Shown: positions 17,604-26,899 of the stretch, one piece after another
Position numbering within the stretch: position 1 is the stretch's first letter
How the letters are laid out: every line of letters starts with the position of its first letter
NCBI RefSeq assembly: GCF_001550095.1
Contig: NZ_LRUC01000018.1
Location: forward strand, 62,001-126,000
Direction: 5' to 3'
Source: Celeribacter ethanolicus
GTDB lineage: Bacteria; Pseudomonadota; Alphaproteobacteria; Rhodobacterales; Rhodobacteraceae
DNA: 64,000 nucleotides
Made by a program: the position numbers and the translations under genes
Notes under the pieces: generated by a model
The model's input: the letters and a program-made list of their open reading frames with translations, nothing else
Told to the model about the DNA's origin: nothing
Databases searched by the model: none

Positions 17604-17900
17604 GAGAACCTCCTCTTCTCAGCTAACCTCTTCAGGCCAATCGGTGCCGTAACGACACATCCGATGCAACACCGCGGCCTAAATCCCAGAAAACACTGGA
17701 CAGAAACGCCCTGCGCCAGGATTATGACACCAAAGCGTCATGTCTAGGGATCGGGCCAAACAAGAGCACCGCGCGAGGCAAAACGCAAGCGACCGAAAAC
17801 GCGGCCGAAGTTCGACGGGACATCCGACAGGACGGGAGATCGCCAAGGCGCATCGAGGCAGACCGGGGCACACACCCCGCAACATACGGGCAGAGCAGCA

Positions 17901-19028
17901 ATGCCGACAGAAGAACTCATCGTGATGGGCTCCTCCATCGTGAACAATCCGATCGGCTATTCTCAGGACCCCCGCGGCGATGAGAATGACGGCGCCTATC
18001 TGACCGGTGGCGAAAGCGTGTTCGAGGATGACGATGTGGTGGTCTTCACCGTGGCCAACGTCAATGCCGACGGCACGTTCGACAATCAAACGCAGATCAC
18101 CGGCATCACGGTCTATGACAGTGCGGCGGATTATCTCAACGGCGAGGCGAAATACGATTACACGCTGACGCACGGCGGTTGGTGGTGGGGCCAGAACACC
18201 AGTGGCCAGATCAGCACGGCCGTGCATGACATGGGCGACACCTACCTCTATATTGAGGCCAACAACTTCACCTCGACCGATCCGAATGCACCAGATCTCG
18301 ACGGGCTGTTTCTCGCACCCGGGGTCGATCTGTCGGAGGAATTCCCGATCTGGCTCTCGCATGAGCAGGATGTCGATTATAACGCCGACGGCACGATTGC
18401 CGGGAACGAGAGCGGCGACGGGGTATTCACCACCGACAACAACATTTTCGCGGAAGACGCGATCGCCGCCGCTGTCTGCCTTGCACGGGGCACATTGATC
18501 GACACGCCCGAGGGACCGCGTTTCATCGAGACGCTACAGGTCGGCGACCGGGTGCACACGCTCGATCACGGGCCGCAGGAAATCCGCTGGACCGGATCGC
18601 GGCGGGTGGCCGCCAAGGGCGCGCTTGCGCCGATCCGGATCACGGCAGGCACGCTTGGCAACCTGCGCGATCTGACCGTGAGCCCGAACCACCGCATGCT
18701 GATCCGTGGCCCGATGGCCGAGATGCTGTTCGGCGAACGTGACGTGTTGGTGGCGGCGAAACATCTGGTGAATGACGACACGATCCGCGCCGTGCCGGGC
18801 GGCCAGGTGGAGTATTTTCACCTGCTTCTCGACCGTCACGAGATCATCTTTGCCGAGACCTGCCCGACCGAAAGCCTGCACCCCGGCCAAGAGGCGCTCA
18901 AGGCGGTGGACGCGGCGGCCAGAGCCGAGATCCTGACGCTCTTCCCCGAGCTGGAAACCCGCCGCTGCGCCCTGTCCCGGTACGAATTGAAGGCCTGGGA
19001 AGCCCAGGCCCTGCAACAGGCGTCCTGA
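17901..19028 (+). CDS. Hint-domain protein, first of tandem pair
   Basis: A 375-residue protein. The N-terminal ~185 residues are acidic and beta-rich, with Asp-rich loops such as DVDYNADGT and ESGDGVFTTDNN that could bind calcium. From C193 (VCLARGTLIDTPEGPRF) a Hint (hedgehog/intein-type) domain follows: IETLQVGDRVHTLDHG, then the block B motif LTVSPNHRMLI with His264. Hint domains perform autocatalytic N-S acyl shift and peptide cleavage. This subgroup (Hint_2) lacks a C-extein, so cleavage or ester formation at C193 rather than splicing would be expected. There is no Sec signal. The start aligns with that of its downstream copy (MPTEELIVMGSS versus [12 protein letters not shown]). Confidence 0.85.
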   Translation: MPTEELIVMGSSIVNNPIGYSQDPRGDENDGAYLTGGESVFEDDDVVVFTVANVNADGTFDNQTQITGITVYDSAADYLNGEAKYDYTLTHGGWWWGQNTSGQISTAVHDMGDTYLYIEANNFTSTDPNAPDLDGLFLAPGVDLSEEFPIWLSHEQDVDYNADGTIAGNESGDGVFTTDNNIFAEDAIAAAVCLARGTLIDTPEGPRFIETLQVGDRVHTLDHGPQEIRWTGSRRVAAKGALAPIRITAGTLGNLRDLTVSPNHRMLIRGPMAEMLFGERDVLVAAKHLVNDDTIRAVPGGQVEYFHLLLDRHEIIFAETCPTESLHPGQEALKAVDAAARAEILTLFPELETRRCALSRYELKAWEAQALQQAS

Positions 19029-19049
19029 ACGCCATGAGAAGGTGAATGA

Positions 19050-20153
19050 ATGGCCACCGAAGACATCCTCGTGATGGGATCATCGCTTCTGGACAATGTC
19101 TCCGTCGGCACCAATTCCGGTGGCGGCCATGGCGGGCATATCATGATCCACGGCGGCACCTCGCCCTTCGAGGGGGACGATGTGGTCGTGATCACCGTCC
19201 AGAATGTCGAGAATGGCGAGGTCACCGGAGCGAGCCAGATCACCGGGATCGTGGTCTATGACAGCGCTGCCGATTACGTCAACGGGGTCGCGAAATACAC
19301 CTATCATCCGATGAACCCCGGCCAGACCGCCAATATCCAGAGCGATCTTTCGGGGCTGGGCGACACCTATCTGCGTTTCAACGCCAATGTGATGGTGTCC
19401 TCGGACGGGGGACCCGGCCTCAACAATGTGCTCGTCGCGCCCGGGCAGGACCTGACCGAGCTGCGCCCCGTCATCCAGATCGACCATGAGACCGACATGG
19501 ATTACGACAGCGACGGGGTGATCGACAACGAGGGCGACGGCAATTTCAACGTCGACAACAACCTCATCGCCGAAGAGATCATCAACGGTGCGGTCTGCCT
19601 CACCCGTGGCACCCTGATCGAGACGCCCGAGGGACCGCGCTTCATCGAGACGCTGCGGGCGGGCGATCTGGTGAACACGCTCGATCACGGCGCCCAGCCC
19701 ATCCGCTGGATCGGCGCGCGCCGCGTGCCTGCGGCAGGCAATCTCGCCCCGGTGCTGATCCGCATGGGCGCACTCGGCAACCTGCGCGACCTGAAGGTGA
19801 GCCAGAACCACCGCATGCTCATCCGGGGACCGCAGGCCGAGGTGCTGTTCGGCGAGCGCGACGTGTTGGTGGCGGCGAAACATCTGGTGAACGATGGCAC
19901 GATCCGCATCGTCGAGGGCGGTACCGTGGAGTATTTCCACATGCTGTTCGACACCCACCAGATCGTCTTTGCCGAGGCCTGCCCGACCGAAAGCCTCTAC
20001 CCCGGCGAACAGGCGCTCAACACGGTCGGAGCGGAGGCAAGAGCGGAAATCGTGGCGCTCTTCCCGGAACTCACTCTCCGCCAGAACGACGCGCATCTGT
20101 CGCGCTACGAGCTGAAAGCTTGGGAGGCGGAAGCGCTCAGAAAGGCCGGCTGA
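19050..20153 (+). CDS. Hint-domain protein, second of tandem pair
   Basis: A 367-residue paralogue, 21 bp downstream of the first Hint gene and surely co-transcribed. The architecture is the same: an acidic beta-rich N-terminal half with an EF-hand-like Asp cluster ([18 protein letters not shown]), then a Hint domain from C183 ([17 protein letters not shown]) with His254 in VSQNHRMLI. The Hint halves are nearly identical over long stretches ([16 protein letters not shown] in both). The N-terminal halves differ much more, so the cargo half is diverging while the Hint half is kept. The stop lies within the converging lytic-transglycosylase-like gene (17-bp overlap). Confidence 0.85.
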   Translation: MATEDILVMGSSLLDNVSVGTNSGGGHGGHIMIHGGTSPFEGDDVVVITVQNVENGEVTGASQITGIVVYDSAADYVNGVAKYTYHPMNPGQTANIQSDLSGLGDTYLRFNANVMVSSDGGPGLNNVLVAPGQDLTELRPVIQIDHETDMDYDSDGVIDNEGDGNFNVDNNLIAEEIINGAVCLTRGTLIETPEGPRFIETLRAGDLVNTLDHGAQPIRWIGARRVPAAGNLAPVLIRMGALGNLRDLKVSQNHRMLIRGPQAEVLFGERDVLVAAKHLVNDGTIRIVEGGTVEYFHMLFDTHQIVFAEACPTESLYPGEQALNTVGAEARAEIVALFPELTLRQNDAHLSRYELKAWEAEALRKAG

Positions 20154-20877
20154 CGGCGGTCTCTTCGGCTGCGATGGTCAACGGGCGCGGCAATGGCAGG
20201 GGCGAGCTTTGCATCACCGGGCGGCAGAACGGCTGGGCACGCACCCAGCGCTGCATGTCGCTGCGCTTGGTCTCGGAATGGAACGGCCCCCAGTCGGCCG
20301 CCACGCCGCGCATGCCCCGGCTCACCACGCCGTCGCGTGCCACCGTGCGGCTCATGATGCGGATCGCACAGGACAGGTTGCTGGCCCCGTCCTTGAGCGC
20401 CTCACCAGTGCCTGCGTTGCAATTATAATGTCGTGCGGTCGCAGGCGAGATCTGCACCAGACCGAACCACTGCCCGCCGCCGCCCACCGCCGTCTCGCGC
20501 CAGGTGCTTTCGTGATAGGACAGCGTCGACAGAAGTCCGGCCCAGAACGCCGCCCGACCGCTGTCGTCCTGCGTGGCATAACCCGGGCACCAGGCCGCAA
20601 TATCCGCCGGAACCGTATCTACAAGCCCCTGCCCGTGCGACAGCACCGCCTTCATCGCGGCCCGGGTCCAGGCCGGACCCTGGCTCTGGTTCTTCCAGCG
20701 CAGTTTCGGCATGCGCACCACATAGGGGCGCGGGGCGGGAACGGGGCTTGCTTCCATCGGCGCGAGCGCAAAGGCAATTTGATCTGGCAGGTTCTCTCTC
20801 AGTTCTCCGGCCGAGAGCTGAGACCCCACTCCGATGAAACACAGCGCCATCGCCGCCGCCCATTTTCGCATCCGCAT
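20137..20877 (-). CDS. Exported lytic-transglycosylase-like protein
   Basis: A 246-residue exported protein. An N-terminal signal ([23 protein letters not shown]) is followed by a linker. A goose-lysozyme-like/SLT core then has Glu in [10 protein letters not shown] as the likely catalytic acid, and [17 protein letters not shown] as the following GL.QI motif. Such enzymes cut the glycan strands of peptidoglycan to 1,6-anhydromuropeptides in the periplasm. Three conserved-looking Cys residues (in WCPGYA, YNCNAG and LSCAIR) suggest disulfides. ATG 20877 is chosen over the frame opening at 20922 because TGAGG sits six bases before it. The 3' end overlaps the second Hint gene. Confidence 0.75.
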   Translation of the reverse strand: MRMRKWAAAMALCFIGVGSQLSAGELRENLPDQIAFALAPMEASPVPAPRPYVVRMPKLRWKNQSQGPAWTRAAMKAVLSHGQGLVDTVPADIAAWCPGYATQDDSGRAAFWAGLLSTLSYHESTWRETAVGGGGQWFGLVQISPATARHYNCNAGTGEALKDGASNLSCAIRIMSRTVARDGVVSRGMRGVAADWGPFHSETKRSDMQRWVRAQPFCRPVMQSSPLPLPRPLTIAAEETAVSRPF

Positions 20878-21009
20878 GCGGAACCTCAAACGCACTTTAC
20901 TCTGCCGGGCAATATGCCCCAAAGCGCCCCGTTTGCAAACCCGCCCCCTTGCCCCCCGGCAAGAGAGCGCCTAGAACGCCTGAAAGCCCTCGCTTTAAAG
21001 GACATGCGC

Positions 21010-22527
21010 ATGCTGGATCATCTCGAATATTCCGCACCGAAACCGAAGGTCATCTCCGGTGCGAAAGAAGACTGGGAACTCGTGATCGGGATGGAAATCC
21101 ATGCGCAGGTCGCCTCCGAGGCGAAACTGTTTTCCGGCGCGTCCACCGGTTTCGGCGCAGAACCCAACTCGCATGTGTCCTTCGTGGATGCGGCGATGCC
21201 GGGCATGTTGCCGGTGATCAACGAATATTGCGTCGAACAGGCGGTGCGCACCGGGCTGGGCCTCAAGGCCGACATCAACCTGTTCTCCGCCTTTGACCGC
21301 AAGAACTACTTCTACCCCGACCTGCCGCAGGGCTATCAGATTTCCCAGCTTTACCACCCGATCGTGGGCGAAGGTGAAGTGATCGTAGATATGGAGCCGG
21401 GTGTCGCCCGCAAGGTGCGGATCGAGCGCATTCACCTCGAACAGGACGCCGGCAAGTCGATCCACGACATGGACCCGACGATGTCTTTCGTCGACCTGAA
21501 CCGCACCGGTGTGGCGCTGATGGAGATCGTCTCGCGCCCCGATATTCGCGGGCCGGAAGAGGCCGCCGCTTACGTGCTGAAACTGCGCCAGATCCTGCGC
21601 TACTTGGGCACCTGCGATGGCAACATGCAGAACGGCAACCTGCGCGCCGACGTGAACGTGTCGGTCTGTCGTCCGGGTCAGTATGAGAAATACCAGGAGA
21701 CGCAGGATTTCTCGCATCTCGGCACCCGTTGCGAGATCAAGAACATGAACTCCACGCGCTTCATTCAGGCCGCCATCGACTATGAGGCCCGTCGCCAGAT
21801 CGCCATTCTCGAAGACGGCGGCACGGTCGATCAGGAAACCCGTCTCTATGACGCGGCCAAGAACGAAACCCGTTCGATGCGCTCGAAAGAAGAGGCGCAT
21901 GACTACCGCTATTTCCCCTGCCCCGACTTGCTCCCGCTGGAGATCGAACAGGCGTGGGTGGACGACATCGCCAAAACCCTGCCAGAGCTGCCGGACGAGA
22001 AGAAAGCACGTTTCGTCAAGGACTTCGGCCTGTCGGAATATGACGCGGGCGTCTTGACCGCCGACACGGTGAACGCGGATTTCTTCGAGAAAGTCGTGGC
22101 GGTCGGCGAGGATGGCAAGCTCTCCGCCAACTGGGTGATCAACGAGCTGTTCGGTCGTCTGAAAAAGGACGACACGGATATTGCGGAAAGCCCGGTCAGC
22201 CCGGAGCAACTCGGCGAGATCGTCAAGCTGATCAAGGCGGACACGATCTCCGGCAAGATCGCGAAAGACCTGTTTGAGATCGTCTACACCGAGGGCGGCA
22301 ACCCCGCTGAGATCGTCGAAGCGCGCGGCATGAAACAGGTGACGGACACCGGTGCCATTGAGGTCGCCGTAGACGAAATCATCGCCGCCAACCCGGCGCA
22401 GGTCGAAAAGGCCCAAGCCAACCCGAAACTCGCGGGCTGGTTCGTCGGTCAGGTGATGAAAGCCACTGGCGGCAAGGCCAACCCGAAAGCGGTGGACGAG
22501 CTGGTCAAATCCAAACTCGGCCTTTGA
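21010..22527 (+). CDS. gatB: Aspartyl/glutamyl-tRNA amidotransferase subunit B
   Basis: GatB is the kinase/tRNA-binding subunit of GatCAB, which converts mischarged Glu-tRNA(Gln) and Asp-tRNA(Asn) to the correct amides. The 505-residue product has the signature [14 protein letters not shown], the block [18 protein letters not shown], and the Zn/ATP region [11 protein letters not shown]. It ends in a helical YqeY-like tail ([17 protein letters not shown]). The frame is open far upstream. I chose ATG 21010 because AAAGGA ends seven bases before it, whereas ATG 21004 is too close. gatA and gatC are not adjacent. Confidence 0.96.
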   Translation: MLDHLEYSAPKPKVISGAKEDWELVIGMEIHAQVASEAKLFSGASTGFGAEPNSHVSFVDAAMPGMLPVINEYCVEQAVRTGLGLKADINLFSAFDRKNYFYPDLPQGYQISQLYHPIVGEGEVIVDMEPGVARKVRIERIHLEQDAGKSIHDMDPTMSFVDLNRTGVALMEIVSRPDIRGPEEAAAYVLKLRQILRYLGTCDGNMQNGNLRADVNVSVCRPGQYEKYQETQDFSHLGTRCEIKNMNSTRFIQAAIDYEARRQIAILEDGGTVDQETRLYDAAKNETRSMRSKEEAHDYRYFPCPDLLPLEIEQAWVDDIAKTLPELPDEKKARFVKDFGLSEYDAGVLTADTVNADFFEKVVAVGEDGKLSANWVINELFGRLKKDDTDIAESPVSPEQLGEIVKLIKADTISGKIAKDLFEIVYTEGGNPAEIVEARGMKQVTDTGAIEVAVDEIIAANPAQVEKAQANPKLAGWFVGQVMKATGGKANPKAVDELVKSKLGL

Positions 22528-22543
22528 AACAAAGCCAAACATC

Positions 22544-22582
22544 AAAAGCCGTCCTTCACGTGTGAGAGTAGGGCGGCTTTTT
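22544..22582 (+). terminator. Intrinsic terminator of gatB
   Basis: AAAAGCCGTCC pairs with GGGCGGCTTTT across a loop containing TCACGTGTGA. A T run closes it. It lies 17 bp after the gatB stop. Confidence 0.8.
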
Positions 22583-22599
22583 CATATCAGGAGCACAGC

Positions 22600-23085
22600 A
22601 TGACACTCCCCGCCCCGCATATCTCCACGCTGATCGACGTCCGCCCTGAGTGGGTGGATTACAACGGCCACATCAACATGGCCTATTACGCCGTGATCAT
22701 GGATTTGGGCGGCGATCAGATGTACCCACTGATCGGGCTGGGCGAGACCTACGCCAAGACGCAACACCACACGAGCTACACCGCCGAGGTGCACATCTGT
22801 TACAAGCGCGAGCTGAAACTGGGTGACCGGGTGCGGGTACAGACGCAGTTGTTGGATTTCGATGCGAAACGCATGGTGCTATTTCACGAGATCCATCACG
22901 AGGACGGCTGGATCGCCGCCACCGCCGAAGAGCTGCTCTTGCATATCGACATGTCCGGCCCGCGTGTCGTGCCCTTCCCGCCGGGAATCGTGCAAAAGCT
23001 CTCGGCGCTGAAACAAGCCCACTCTGCCCTTCCCCGACCGGCGCAGGCAGGACGGTCGATTTCGCTGACCAACACAGCCGCCTAG
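22600..23085 (+). CDS. Hotdog-fold acyl-CoA thioesterase
   Basis: A 161-residue thioesterase of the 4-hydroxybenzoyl-CoA thioesterase-like (4HBT_2) group. The motif VRPEWVDYNGHINMAYY contains the Asp and the His-Asn pair typical of the active-site helix. HICYKRELKLGDRVRVQTQLLDFDAKRM is the beta-sheet core in shortened form. Substrate is unknown; relatives are fused to or neighbour carnitine dehydrogenases and fatty-acid enzymes. CAGGAGCACAGC precedes the start, directly after the gatB terminator. The last ~25 residues (RPAQAGRSISLTNTAA) are a non-conserved tail. Confidence 0.85.
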   Translation: MTLPAPHISTLIDVRPEWVDYNGHINMAYYAVIMDLGGDQMYPLIGLGETYAKTQHHTSYTAEVHICYKRELKLGDRVRVQTQLLDFDAKRMVLFHEIHHEDGWIAATAEELLLHIDMSGPRVVPFPPGIVQKLSALKQAHSALPRPAQAGRSISLTNTAA

Positions 23086-23113
23086 AACACAACCTGAGGC
23101 GTCAATCCCTTGT

Positions 23114-23129
23114 TAAGCCCATGGGCTTA
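23114..23129. promoter_or_regulatory. Perfect 16-bp palindrome TAAGCCCATGGGCTTA
   Basis: TAAGCCCA and TGGGCTTA are exact inverted copies, centred about 34 bp before the first DUF4177-like gene. The position suits an operator. The binding protein is unknown. Confidence 0.45.
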
Positions 23130-23154
23130 TTGTGCTCCGGGGAAGGAGACCGCC

Positions 23155-23421
23155 ATGTCGCATTTCGAATACAAAGCCATCCCCGCGCCGCATGACGGCG
23201 AAGCCACCTCCGCCGCGCAGACGCCGGAGGCCCGGCTTGCGGAGGCGGTGACCACGCGCCTCAACGCCATGGCCGCCGAGGGCTGGATCTATCTGCGCTC
23301 CGACGCATTCGCGCTCAACGGCGTGGAGGGCAAACAGGCCGTGCTGATCTTTCGCCGGGAAAGCGATTTCGGTGTCTTCGCCGCCGACAAGCCAGAATAC
23401 GGCACGTTCGTCGCAGAATAA
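23155..23421 (+). CDS. DUF4177-like small protein, copy 1
   Basis: An 88-residue protein, MSHFEYKAIPAPHDGEA..., with the DUF4177-type pattern: an N-terminal YK.I strand, a helix (RLAEAVTTRLNAMAAEGW), then strands containing IYLRSDAF and VLIFRRESD. No catalytic residues are visible and the function is unknown. GAAGGAGAC precedes ATG 23155; the longer reading from 23110 has no ribosome site. It is paralogous to the gene at 23655 (FEY-IPAP, LNAMAAEGWIYLR versus LNEKGAEGWEYLR). The pair flanks a 233-bp interval in which I see no gene. Confidence 0.75.
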   Translation: MSHFEYKAIPAPHDGEATSAAQTPEARLAEAVTTRLNAMAAEGWIYLRSDAFALNGVEGKQAVLIFRRESDFGVFAADKPEYGTFVAE

Positions 23422-23654
23422 GGCAGCGCACCCCAAAACTGAGCCACGAGGATTTTGGCGCGGCGCGTGCGGCGCTCATATGTTGCACCTGTGACACGGT
23501 CTCCCGCCACATCTCCTGTCTCAGCGATCGGGCGGCAGGCTTTCGGCACGGCTCTGCCGATCTGACGCGCGCGTGATCCATCTGTGGCCCGGCCCGGCTT
23601 GACCCGGGCGCAGGGGCCGCTAAACCTTGCGCCAAAGGCAAGGAGACCCCCGCG

Positions 23655-24110
23655 ATGCCCCGTTTCGAATACCTGACCGTACCCGCGCCGCGCAAAGGCG
23701 AGAAAGCCAAAGGCGTGAAAACCCCGGAAGCACGCATCGCGCAGGCCATGCAGAGCCTCCTCAACGAAAAGGGCGCCGAGGGCTGGGAGTATCTGCGCGC
23801 CGATCTGGTGCCGATGGAGGAACGCGCCGGGATCACTTCGAAGACCGTGAGCTACCACACGGTTCTGGTGTTCCGCCGCGAACGCGACGCCACAGACGTC
23901 AGCCGGGTGTTCAGCGCCTATCCCGACACGGAGGAGACCAGCGACACGACCGACGAGACCAGGCCCGCGCGCCGCTCCCCGGTCGCGGACCGCAACGCCC
24001 CGCCCCCCGCCGTCCCCTTCCCCGCCAAGGTGGAGAAAGGTGCGGGCGCCCAGGCGCGCAAACTGTCCCCCGAAGTGGCAGAGGAAATCGCGGAAGATCG
24101 CGAATCCTGA
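23655..24110 (+). CDS. DUF4177-like protein, copy 2 with extended tail
   Basis: A 151-residue paralogue of the preceding gene. Residues 1-78 repeat the same fold (FEYLTVPAPRKGEKAKG, then LLNEKGAEGWEYLRADLVP, then TVLVFRRERD). It has an added ~70-residue acidic, Pro-rich, probably disordered C-terminus (DTEETSDTTDETRPARR). CAAGGAGACC gives a strong ribosome site. The stop abuts the stop of the convergent BolA gene with no bases between them. The role is unknown; duplication with tail gain suggests different partners. Confidence 0.75.
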   Translation: MPRFEYLTVPAPRKGEKAKGVKTPEARIAQAMQSLLNEKGAEGWEYLRADLVPMEERAGITSKTVSYHTVLVFRRERDATDVSRVFSAYPDTEETSDTTDETRPARRSPVADRNAPPPAVPFPAKVEKGAGAQARKLSPEVAEEIAEDRES

Positions 24111-24368
24111 TCACACATCCAGATCGAGCGCCAGCGCATGAATGCGCGGCACGAGATCGCCCAGCGCCTTGTGCACCATGCGGTGCCGCATGACCCGCGA
24201 CTGGCCGGTAAAACCCGCCGCGCGGATTTTCACGTTGAAATGCGTCTCGCCCGAGGCGCCCTCGACACCGGCATGTCCGGCATGGCGCGCGCTGTCGTCA
24301 ACGACCTCCAACACACTGGGTTGAAAAGCCTTTTCAAGTCGGTCACGCATTTGATCGGCAATCTTCAT
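24111..24368 (-). CDS. BolA-family protein
   Basis: An 85-residue BolA-type protein, a small KH-like fold that works with monothiol glutaredoxins in Fe-S cluster and iron handling. The pattern MKIADQMRDRLEKAFQPSVLEVVDDSARHAGHAG and HFNVKIRAAGFTGQSRVMRHRMV contains the invariant His of the RHRMVH segment. It ends HALALDLDV. The frame is open far upstream of ATG 24368, but the family begins at this Met and GAAAGGGG precedes it. It is divergent from the J-domain gene and close to cobS/cobT; I recall a similar neighbourhood in other Rhodobacteraceae. Confidence 0.92.
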   Translation of the reverse strand: MKIADQMRDRLEKAFQPSVLEVVDDSARHAGHAGVEGASGETHFNVKIRAAGFTGQSRVMRHRMVHKALGDLVPRIHALALDLDV

Positions 24369-24437
24369 GCTCTGCCCCTTTCGCATTTGGCCTTTCTCAT
24401 CTAAAGTCTCGCGTCCGAGTCGAAAAGGTTGAGGCAG

Positions 24438-25073
24438 ATGGATAAAAAAGATCCTTTCGGTTTTGATATGTCGGTATCTTCCGCGAAAAAGAACAAGCGC
24501 GGAGGGCGACGCGGCATGTCTGGCGCGTTCGAGACCTCCAAGCGGACCTGCGAGTGGGAGGGCTGCAACGAGCCGGGGCAGTATCGCGCGCCGCGCTCTC
24601 CGGATCATCTGGACGAGTACAAATGGTTCTGCAAGGAACACGTGCGCGAATATAATTTGCAGTGGAATTTCTTCACCAATGCGACCGAGGCCGAGATGGA
24701 TGCGGCCTACAAGTCGTCGCAGACGGGCGATCGCCCGACCCAGCCCTTCGGGCGCAAATCGGTGGAGCAACGCGCCTGGGAGCGCCTCGGCATCGACGAT
24801 GCCCATGAGGTCCTGGGAGAGAATGCGACACGCAACCCGGGCAAATCCGACCCGAGCGCGCCGACCCGCAAGCTGCCGCCCGTCGAGCGTCAGGCCATCG
24901 ACATTCTCGAGGCCAAGGACCACTGGACCAAGGCGGAGATCAAGAAACAGTACCGCGCCCTCATCAAGGTGTTGCATCCGGACGTGAACGGCGGCGACCG
25001 CTCGCAGGAAGAGCAGTTGCAACAGGTGGTCTGGGCCTGGGATCAGCTCAAGGACAGCCGCTGGTTCAAGTAA
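24438..25073 (+). CDS. J-domain (DnaJ-class) co-chaperone
   Basis: A 211-residue protein with a C-terminal J domain (~145-205): KKQYRALIKVLHPDVNGGD carries the essential HPD that stimulates DnaK. The N-terminal half is a separate conserved region with Cys/His pairs (CEWEGCNEPGQYRAP and WFCKEHVREYN) that look like a zinc site, and a helical DAHEVLGENA stretch. Placing the J domain at the C-terminus without G/F or zinc-finger DnaJ regions makes this a type III co-chaperone. ATG 24438 follows TTGAGGCAG; the frame opens nine bases earlier at a TTG. Confidence 0.88.
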   Translation: MDKKDPFGFDMSVSSAKKNKRGGRRGMSGAFETSKRTCEWEGCNEPGQYRAPRSPDHLDEYKWFCKEHVREYNLQWNFFTNATEAEMDAAYKSSQTGDRPTQPFGRKSVEQRAWERLGIDDAHEVLGENATRNPGKSDPSAPTRKLPPVERQAIDILEAKDHWTKAEIKKQYRALIKVLHPDVNGGDRSQEEQLQQVVWAWDQLKDSRWFK

Positions 25074-25095
25074 AACCCGACATGGCAGCCGCCGA

Positions 25096-25119
25096 AAGCC
25101 GCCCTCCGGGGCGGTTTTT
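25096..25119 (+). terminator. Intrinsic terminator after the J-domain gene
   Basis: CCGCCC and GGGCGG pair around TCCG and are followed by five T residues, 22 bp after the stop. Confidence 0.8.
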
Positions 25120-25201
25120 CATGTGTCTGGCAGTTTTCAACATCCCGGTAACTTTCACCGTCTATCCCGGAGATCAGTCTTTTTGGGAGAGGCGGAGGCC
25201 G

Positions 25202-25750
25202 ATGAAACGCGCATCACATCACATATCACATATCGTCTGGGACACAGGCTTTCATCTGTCCTTCGTCTGGACCAGTGTGGTGAGCCTGCGCCTCTCGGCC
25301 TATGACCATTTCATGCGGGAGTTTGGGCGCGACACCACGGTTTTGTTGATGACTGTCGCAATCGTTGCCGCGACACTCATCGGCCCGCGCCTGCGCCCGT
25401 TCTGGGCCTCGGGACCGATCAATGTGTTCTGGGCGGCCTCCGTCACCTCGCTTCTGGCCTCGGGAACGGCGCTGGCCTTTACTCAGACGGTCAGGATTCT
25501 GGTCTTCGGCGATCCCTTGCTCAGCTTCCTGTCGCTGCCAGTGACCTTCGCCGCAGCGGCCTTTCTCGTGCCAATCGAGCTGATCTCTCACCCGATGGCC
25601 GCACTCGCCTGGGGGATGGGCAGCGTGCTCACCGCGGCCCTCGCCCGGCTGAGCCTGCGCCCCGGACATCGGGGGCCGCCAAGCCCCCCGCGCCTCAATG
25701 CCCGGCGTCCCCTGCCTTTTGCCCGCGCACGGCACGGATCAGCGGGTTGA
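25202..25750 (+). CDS. Predicted polytopic membrane protein, unknown
   Basis: A 182-residue protein with about four hydrophobic helices: TVLLMTVAIVAATLIG, INVFWAASVTSLLASGTALAF, the LLSFLSLPVTFAAAAFLVPI region, and ALAWGMGSVLTAALARL. The N-terminus is His-rich (KRASHHISHIVW). ATG 25202 has GGCGGAGGCC before it. The final ~30 residues are Arg/Pro-rich and overlap the 3' end of the convergent DUF808 gene by 56 bp. They may be an incidental read-through of a lost stop. The family is not recognised. Confidence 0.6.
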   Translation: MKRASHHISHIVWDTGFHLSFVWTSVVSLRLSAYDHFMREFGRDTTVLLMTVAIVAATLIGPRLRPFWASGPINVFWAASVTSLLASGTALAFTQTVRILVFGDPLLSFLSLPVTFAAAAFLVPIELISHPMAALAWGMGSVLTAALARLSLRPGHRGPPSPPRLNARRPLPFARARHGSAG

Positions 25751-26672
25751 TCCCTTTCGCCACGACCGGAGTGAGGATCAGGCCATAAACGAGGCCGAAA
25801 ATGCCATCGAAAAACGCGGTGACGCCCCATTGGACAAAACCTTGCGCCGCAGCGGCCGCCTCCGCCGCAAGAACGGACACATGATGGATCGCCTCATAGG
25901 GCTGATGCATCCCCAGCTCGTGCAACCCATGGATCACGATGGAGCCTCCGACCCAGATCATCGCCGCCGTGCCGACGATCATCAGGAGCTTCATGAACAG
26001 CGGCATGAATTTGACGATGCCGCGCCCCAGCGCACGCGTCACGGAGAGCCGTCCGACCCGGCTGAGCCAGAGACCGAAATCGTCCGCCTTCACGATCAGC
26101 GCCACACCGCCATACACCACCGCCGTGATGATGAGCCCGGCCAGCGCCAGCGCACCTGCCTCGACCCAGATCGACTGGCCCGGTTCGAGAGCGGCGAGGA
26201 TGATGGTCATGATTTCGGCGGAGAGGATGAAATCGGTTTTCACCGCACCCGCCACCTTTTGCTCCTCGAGATGGCTCGGATCGCCATTCATCACCTGCCC
26301 GTCGGCATGCGGCGTGTGCGGCTTGAACAGGTGATAGACCTTTTCCGCGCCCTCGAAACACAGGTAGGAGCCGCCAAGCATCAAGAGCGGCGTGATCAGC
26401 CAGGGCGCAAAGCTCGACAGCAGAAGCGCCAGCGGCAACAGGATCACCAGCTTGTTGCGGACCGAACCGAGCGCGATCTTGCCCACGATGGGCAATTCAC
26501 GCGCAGGAGCAAAGCCATGGACGTATTTCGGCGTCACCGCCGCGTCGTCGATCACCGCGCCGGCTGCCTTGGCCGAGGCCTTGGCCGCCTGCCCGGCCAC
26601 GTCATCGACCTGCGCCGCCGCCACTTTCGCAATCCCTGCGACATCGTCCAGAAGAGCCAGAAGGCCGCTCAT
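25695..26672 (-). CDS. DUF808/YedI-family inner-membrane protein
   Basis: A 325-residue polytopic protein matching DUF808 from its first residues ([25 protein letters not shown]) through the conserved [13 protein letters not shown] region and the helices [18 protein letters not shown]-like and [20 protein letters not shown]. The function is unknown; it is a conserved inner-membrane family. ATG 26672 follows AAAGGGGAT; the frame is open to 26777, but that leader does not belong to the family. It is divergent from cobS, with 227 bp between starts. Confidence 0.9.
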   Translation of the reverse strand: MSGLLALLDDVAGIAKVAAAQVDDVAGQAAKASAKAAGAVIDDAAVTPKYVHGFAPARELPIVGKIALGSVRNKLVILLPLALLLSSFAPWLITPLLMLGGSYLCFEGAEKVYHLFKPHTPHADGQVMNGDPSHLEEQKVAGAVKTDFILSAEIMTIILAALEPGQSIWVEAGALALAGLIITAVVYGGVALIVKADDFGLWLSRVGRLSVTRALGRGIVKFMPLFMKLLMIVGTAAMIWVGGSIVIHGLHELGMHQPYEAIHHVSVLAAEAAAAAQGFVQWGVTAFFDGIFGLVYGLILTPVVAKGINPLIRAVRGQKAGDAGH

Positions 26673-26899
26673 GCCAATCCCCTTTGTCAAAGCTTTGCCG
26701 CAATGTAGGCGGCGCGGGCAACGAGGCAAAGCCCCCGAAGCGGGGAATTTTGCCGCGTCCGCATGCATCTTCGTCACAGGCCGCCGTTTTCTGGCATCCC
26801 CCTTTGAGCATTTCTGCGACGCCTCGCCCCTTGCACCCGCCGCCCCGACAGGGCAAGAAGTCAGGTGAGTTCCAAATTTTCAAGAAAACGGGCAAGATC

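Noticed and set aside
18805-18825. GAGTATTT strings inside both Hint genes, like the terminator tail motif
   Set aside because: They encode the conserved V-E-Y-F-H segment in frame, with no hairpin nearby.
26673-26899. Possible cobalamin riboswitch before cobS
   Set aside because: No GCCACTG-type B12 box or riboswitch core could be found in the interval.
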